A stretch of 8,657 nt of DNA from Thermomicrobiales bacterium (GTDB lineage: Bacteria > Chloroflexota > Chloroflexia > Thermomicrobiales > UBA6265), in assembly GCA_030447145.1 (NCBI GenBank), contig JAUJLY010000096.1, positions 1 to 8,657 on the forward strand. The letters are read 5' to 3'. A program made the position numbers and the translations under genes. The notes under the pieces were generated by a model. That model saw nothing but the letters and a program-made list of their open reading frames with translations, had not been told where the DNA came from and ran no database searches. Below, in pieces: positions 4,852-8,657 of the stretch (the stretch's first letter is position 1; every line of letters starts with the position of its first letter).

Positions 4852-6489
4852 CTATGCCTTGTAAGCCGGCCCGTGAACACGCTTGCCTGGAAGGGCACCG
4901 GTGTGAGTGCCGTCGCGGAGCACCGCCGTGCCGTTCACGAAGACATCACGGATGCCGGTCGAGAGTTTGTGCGGGTCCGTATAGGTCGCGTTGTCGATGA
5001 CCGTCTCCGGGTTGAAGACAATGACATCAGCATACATACCGTCCCGCAAGAGGCCCCGGTCGCGAATCCCGAGCCGGTCTGCCACCGCCGAGCTGGCCTT
5101 CCGCACCGCGTCTTCCAGTGTCATCCATCCCAGCTCGCGAACATAGTGACCAAGGATGCGCGTGTAGGTGCCGTACGCGCGTGGGTGGACCAGTCCCCTG
5201 GACGCGACTCGCTCGGGATCGATTCCGCCAGCATCGGTGCCGAACTTGATCCATGGCTGCTCGAACTGCAGTTTCAGGTTCTCCTCGCTCATGGCAAGGT
5301 ACATCGTGAAGATGTTATGCCCCTCGACATCGAGCAGGTGCAGGATGGCCTCGTGCCAGTCCAGGCCCAGGTCCTCCGCTACTTCGGAGAGGCGTTTGCC
5401 CTGGTATTTCTTGTGCTCGGGTTTTGAGAACTCGGCAAGGATGACATTGTCTGGCCCTGACCGTGCGCCCAGGTTCTCCCAGTGCTCGGTTGGGTTACGC
5501 ATCTCTTCAAGAATCTTCGAGCGCATCTCCGGATCTCGCAGGTTTTCCTGGCGTTTTCCATCGGCCTCGGCCCATGGGGGTAGGCACGCGGCGAGACCAG
5601 TGCCTGAGCCCTTGTAGGGGTACATGTCGGCACTAATATCCAGCCCCCGCGCCCGCGCGGCGTCAATCTCCTCGATCACTTTGGGCATCTTGGGCCAGTT
5701 CGGGATGCCGGCAGCCTTGAGGTGATAGATCTCCGTGTTCACGCCGGTTCGCTTGGCAATCTCGATCGTCTCTGCAAGGCCCTCGAAGATCTGGTCGCCC
5801 TCCGAACGCATGTGGGTGATGTGGACGCCGTTATATTGCGCGACGATCTCCATGACCGCAATCAGCTCCTCGGTGCTGGAGAAGGCGTTCGGCGGGTAGA
5901 TAAGTGCAGTCGCGACGCCGAAGGCGCCGTCCTTCATCGCCTCGGCGGTGGCCGTGCGCATCGCCTCGATCGCTTCTGGAGTGGCTTCGCCAATGCTGTT
6001 GCCCATGCCGAACTCGCGTACGGTCCCACCACCGAGGAAGGAGCCGACATTGACAGAGACCTTCCGGGACTCAAGATCGGCCAGCCAATCACCGAAGCGG
6101 GTCCACCCCTTCGCCCGCTCTTCCCATTCCTCGGCCTGATCCGGCAGGCGATGAACCAGCGCGTTGTTGAACGGTGAGGCGATCTTGCCGCCGAAGGGGG
6201 CGGGCGTCCACATCTCGCCCAGAATCTCTGTCGTCACGCCCTGCGTCACTTTGGATACTGAGCGCCGGTCATCCAGGAACGGGATGATCGAGTGGGACTG
6301 GATATCGATAAAACCCGGCGCCACGACATGCCCGGCCGCGTCGATGACGTTTGTTGCCGTCGCTGGGTCGATCGTGCCAGGCGGGGCGATGCGCTCGATC
6401 CGCTCGTCGCTGAGAGCGACATCGCCATAGAACCAGGCGTTGCCAGTGCCGTCGATAATCCGTCCGCCGGTGATCAATACATCGGTCAT
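4852..6489 (-). CDS. N-acyl-D-amino-acid deacylase (D-aminoacylase) family amidohydrolase
   Basis: The 545-residue length is typical of the D-aminoacylase branch of the amidohydrolase superfamily: metal-dependent cytoplasmic enzymes that remove acyl groups from N-acyl-D-amino acids. The N-terminal beta part reads LITGGRIIDGTGNAWFYGDV (5-24). Metal-site regions are PGFIDIQSHS (58-67), VTQGVTTEILGE (81-92), HITHMRSEGD (223-232), IYHLKAAG (254-261) and KFGTDAGG (415-422). His226, His256 and Asp419 match the usual ligands. The first His of HxH is Gln64, and the metal-bridging Cys region reads EILGEMW with no Cys. The motif HPRAYGTYTRIL (435-446) and a closing beta segment (DGMYADVIVFNPETV) are typical. 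Dihydroorotase- or dipeptidase-like substrates remain possible. The ATG at 6489 has AGGAGAG (6499-6505) 9 nt upstream. It follows the permease gene on the same strand, 178 bp downstream. Confidence 0.87.
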   Translation of the reverse strand: MTDVLITGGRIIDGTGNAWFYGDVALSDERIERIAPPGTIDPATATNVIDAAGHVVAPGFIDIQSHSIIPFLDDRRSVSKVTQGVTTEILGEMWTPAPFGGKIASPFNNALVHRLPDQAEEWEERAKGWTRFGDWLADLESRKVSVNVGSFLGGGTVREFGMGNSIGEATPEAIEAMRTATAEAMKDGAFGVATALIYPPNAFSSTEELIAVMEIVAQYNGVHITHMRSEGDQIFEGLAETIEIAKRTGVNTEIYHLKAAGIPNWPKMPKVIEEIDAARARGLDISADMYPYKGSGTGLAACLPPWAEADGKRQENLRDPEMRSKILEEMRNPTEHWENLGARSGPDNVILAEFSKPEHKKYQGKRLSEVAEDLGLDWHEAILHLLDVEGHNIFTMYLAMSEENLKLQFEQPWIKFGTDAGGIDPERVASRGLVHPRAYGTYTRILGHYVRELGWMTLEDAVRKASSAVADRLGIRDRGLLRDGMYADVIVFNPETVIDNATYTDPHKLSTGIRDVFVNGTAVLRDGTHTGALPGKRVHGPAYKA

Positions 6490-6667
6490 GAATCCAGTCT
6501 CTCCTGTCTGAACGTAATTCCAACGCCGCCATCATATCCCGGTTACAGGAGATATGGGAACGTGATGACCACAAGGACAGGTGTAGACCATGACTGGAGT
6601 ATCACGAATTCGTGCCAAGTGACGAGGGATTACCCGTGCCACCTGTGCTTCACAACAGGGAGGACGT
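6490..6667. promoter_or_regulatory. Permease-deacylase intergenic region with palindromes
   Basis: This gap carries the likely deacylase promoter and several symmetrical elements. CACGAATTCGTG (6603-6614) is a perfect 12-bp palindrome. TCTCCTGT (6500-6507) and ACAGGAGA (6545-6552) are perfect 8-bp inverted copies bracketing the -10 box; the first copy overlaps the ribosome site. CATATC (6533-6538) pairs with GATATG (6551-6556). ACAGGTG (6577-6583) and CACCTGT (6640-6646) are another inverted pair. Operators for a substrate-responsive regulator are plausible, but none is proven. Confidence 0.45.
6531..6536 (-). promoter_or_regulatory. Candidate -10 element of deacylase promoter
   Basis: On the minus strand TATGAT is preceded 18 nt upstream by TTCCCA, a 4/6 match to TTGACA. 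The predicted transcript start is near 6524, giving a leader of about 35 nt that includes the AGGAGAG ribosome site. Confidence 0.4.
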
Positions 6668-8656
6668 CTAGCCGACGTGGATGGCAGGGCGACGCTTCGG
6701 GTCTGGCTCGGCGCGTCGAATGATCTCGTGGGTGACTGGAGCAACATCGCCTTCACCGAACAGGATAAAGCGGGCGAGGTACTTCAATGGATTCCCCTCC
6801 GTCCAGCCGAAGTAGATGTGCGGCTGCTTCCCTGTTCGATCGCGTAGGTAGATGAGGAGCGCAGCGATGGTGTTGGGAACGGCCGACCCCTCCGTTCGCA
6901 AGACGGCGTGCTTTCCAACCTTATAGCCGCGGACGGAGAGTGAAGGGGCAAACTCCGAGGCATCGCTGATACTGACTTCCAGGAACAGGACAGGGTCACC
7001 AGCCGGGATATGGCTGGCCGCCCGTTCCTCTCGTTCCTTGATCAAGTACTCCCGATTGGAGCGGTCATCCGGATGATTCGCAATGATCCTGATCGTTCCG
7101 CGCCATGAGGCATCGGCGATGAGGCGCTCCGCTGTGGCATCAAGCTCGACGTTGCCGACGCGTAGCTCGGTCGATCTCCAGACACGCGATACAAGCGACG
7201 TGACCACAATCCCCACGATGAAGATGCTGGCGATCTTGAGGCCCTGGATATCCCCGAGAATCGTTACCGCCGTGGTGTAGATGAATATCGCGGCCACCAG
7301 GCCGAAGCCCAGCGTGGCGCGTGGTTGCCGTTTGCGCCGGGCAGCCAGGGTGACCGCCACGGTCGCGGACGTTATTACCGCCAGGACTCCTGTGGCATAG
7401 GCGCCGGCCTGCTTGTCCACGTCGGCATTGAAGAGAATCGTAACCACGAAGCAAATGGCCGTAAAAATAAGCACGAGTGGTCTGGTGGCCAGGGCCCAGT
7501 CCGGGGCCATCCCATAGCGTGGGAGGTAGCGTGGAACGATGTTCAATAGTCCAGCCAGGGCCGAGGCCCCCGCGAACCATAGGATGGAGATTGTGCTGAT
7601 GTCGTAGATGGTGCCGAAGAGATTGCCGAGATCTTCATGAGCAAGGTAGGCAAGTGCGCGCCCGTTTGCTTCCCCACCTTCCTCGAACTCAATAGCGGGA
7701 ATCAGCAAGGTAGTTACGATGCTGCTGAGAATGAGCATGACACTCATGATCAGGGCGGCGCTCGTCAGCAATTTTCGCGTATTCCGGATTCGGCCCTGCA
7801 CATTGGTGCCGGTGTCGTTCGGGTCTCCCTTGACCAGTGGCATGACAACGACACCAGTCTCGAATCCCGAAAGACCCAGAGCCAGTTTCGGGAAAAGGAG
7901 GAGCGCCGCGCCGATCATCAAGAATGGGTTGCTGTAGTCAGCAGTCAGTGCGTTACGCCAATTCGAGATCACGTCGGGATGCCGGGCGATCTCGACCAGT
8001 CCGGTGGCCACAACTATCAGGTTGAGGGCAAGATAAACACCTACGAGTACGATTGCGATACCGATCGCCTCGCCGAAACCCTTGAGAAAGACTGCACCGA
8101 GGAGACTAATAAGCAACAGCGTGACAAGAACCTCGTGCCCGTGGGCCCAATGGGTGAGGGGGTTCTCCACCACGTGGGCCGTGGCGTCGGCGGCCGAAAG
8201 CGTGATGGTGATAATAAAGCCAGTGGCGACAAAGCCTATTAAGCAGAGAACGAGGAACTTGCCTTGCCACCAGGGGAGCAGATGTTCCAGCATGGAGATT
8301 GAACCATCCCCATGCGGACTCGCGGCGGCCACGCGCTTGTACATTGGTAGGGCGCCGAAGAGGGTGACCAGCACGAGAATGAGCGTGGCGAGTGGAGCGA
8401 GAGCACCCGCGGCCAGCGCAGCAATGCCCGGTTGATAGCCCAGGGTCGAGAAGTAGTCGACACCTGTCAGGCACATCACCTTCCACCATGAGTGCTGCTC
8501 GTGCTCTCCCGCGCGGTCATGTGGCCCGGCCATTTCACGTGGGTGCCCCTTGAGCAACCAGTGACCGACGGCGGAGCCTGCGGTTCCTCTACGCTTCCGC
8601 CTGGAGGGGGTAGGGTTCTGGACCGGCATGCGTGTCGGGTAGTGGCGACTGGACAC
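6668..8656 (-). CDS. APC-superfamily permease with C-terminal cytoplasmic domain
   Basis: The 662-residue frame reaches the right edge of the window, so its start is uncertain: GTG at 8656, ATG at 8629 or ATG at 8530, none with a clear ribosome site. After a basic N-terminal tail, a membrane domain (about 60-495) holds some 12 hydrophobic helices. It starts CLTGVDYFSTLGYQPGIAAL (62-81), the glycine-broken first helix typical of amino acid-polyamine-organocation transporters. Helices near 175-222, 245-272, 298-320, 352-374, 391-410, 415-438 and 449-490 are evident. Residues about 496-662 form a soluble alpha/beta domain (for example GTIRIIANHPDD and DPVLFLEVSISDASEF) ending in a conserved-looking GEGDVAPVTHEIIRR. 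Likely an amino acid importer; a KimA-like potassium transporter, which also has a cytoplasmic C-terminal domain, is an alternative. It is followed on the same strand by the D-aminoacylase-family gene, consistent with uptake of D-amino-acid derivatives, but this link is inferred. Confidence 0.85.
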   Translation of the reverse strand: MSSRHYPTRMPVQNPTPSRRKRRGTAGSAVGHWLLKGHPREMAGPHDRAGEHEQHSWWKVMCLTGVDYFSTLGYQPGIAALAAGALAPLATLILVLVTLFGALPMYKRVAAASPHGDGSISMLEHLLPWWQGKFLVLCLIGFVATGFIITITLSAADATAHVVENPLTHWAHGHEVLVTLLLISLLGAVFLKGFGEAIGIAIVLVGVYLALNLIVVATGLVEIARHPDVISNWRNALTADYSNPFLMIGAALLLFPKLALGLSGFETGVVVMPLVKGDPNDTGTNVQGRIRNTRKLLTSAALIMSVMLILSSIVTTLLIPAIEFEEGGEANGRALAYLAHEDLGNLFGTIYDISTISILWFAGASALAGLLNIVPRYLPRYGMAPDWALATRPLVLIFTAICFVVTILFNADVDKQAGAYATGVLAVITSATVAVTLAARRKRQPRATLGFGLVAAIFIYTTAVTILGDIQGLKIASIFIVGIVVTSLVSRVWRSTELRVGNVELDATAERLIADASWRGTIRIIANHPDDRSNREYLIKEREERAASHIPAGDPVLFLEVSISDASEFAPSLSVRGYKVGKHAVLRTEGSAVPNTIAALLIYLRDRTGKQPHIYFGWTEGNPLKYLARFILFGEGDVAPVTHEIIRRAEPDPKRRPAIHVG

Positions 8657-8657
8657 A

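Noticed and set aside
4831..5427. Plus-strand frame of 198 codons opposite the deacylase gene
   Set aside because: It is antisense to a well-supported amidohydrolase gene and has no recognisable motif.
7637..8242. Plus-strand frame of 201 codons opposite the permease gene
   Set aside because: It is antisense to a clear multi-helix membrane protein. Its composition (charged, Asn/Gln-rich) mirrors hydrophobic codons on the other strand, and no ribosome site is evident.

Overview
The window is an 8.66-kb piece of a GC-rich bacterial chromosome. Every long gene except one reads on the minus strand. GC-rich codon use, the mix of Shine-Dalgarno-led and apparently leaderless starts, and the combination of families recall Chloroflexota (Thermomicrobia-like) or actinobacterial genomes. 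That placement is inference only: there is no rRNA or other marker gene here. I see no tRNA, CRISPR array, insertion sequence or integrase.

Left part (1-1272): two small minus-strand genes of unknown function. One runs off the left edge, and the two probably form one operon. A strong hairpin (902-937) with a T-rich tail precedes them, followed by an AT-richer gap with an 18-bp inverted repeat. A possible 59-residue plus-strand membrane peptide comes next. Middle left (1247-2528): a ureohydrolase (arginase/agmatinase fold) gene overlaps a small acidic-protein gene by 14 bp and is probably translationally coupled to it. A divergent gap (2529-2750) separates this operon from a plus-strand J-domain protein with one C-terminal membrane anchor (2751-3299). 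The 3' end of that gene overlaps, tail to tail, a degenerate aminoglycoside-phosphotransferase-like protein (3273-4493) that appears to be expressed from a leaderless mRNA.

Right part (4852-8657): an N-acyl-D-amino-acid deacylase-type amidohydrolase sits 178 bp downstream of a large APC-superfamily permease with a cytoplasmic C-terminal domain. Both read on the minus strand, so import of a substrate followed by deacylation is a reasonable but unproven reading. The gap between them holds a 12-bp palindrome and several copies of an ACAGG-type motif around the likely deacylase promoter.

The most notable pattern is that three enzyme-family proteins (ureohydrolase, phosphotransferase, deacylase) each lack residues normally used for metal binding or catalysis. 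The reading frames are otherwise intact, which points to changed chemistry or a non-enzymatic role rather than to pseudogenes. I did not find a clear new multi-gene system. The best candidates for something undescribed are the ureohydrolase/acidic-protein pair and the unknown two-gene cassette at the left edge.
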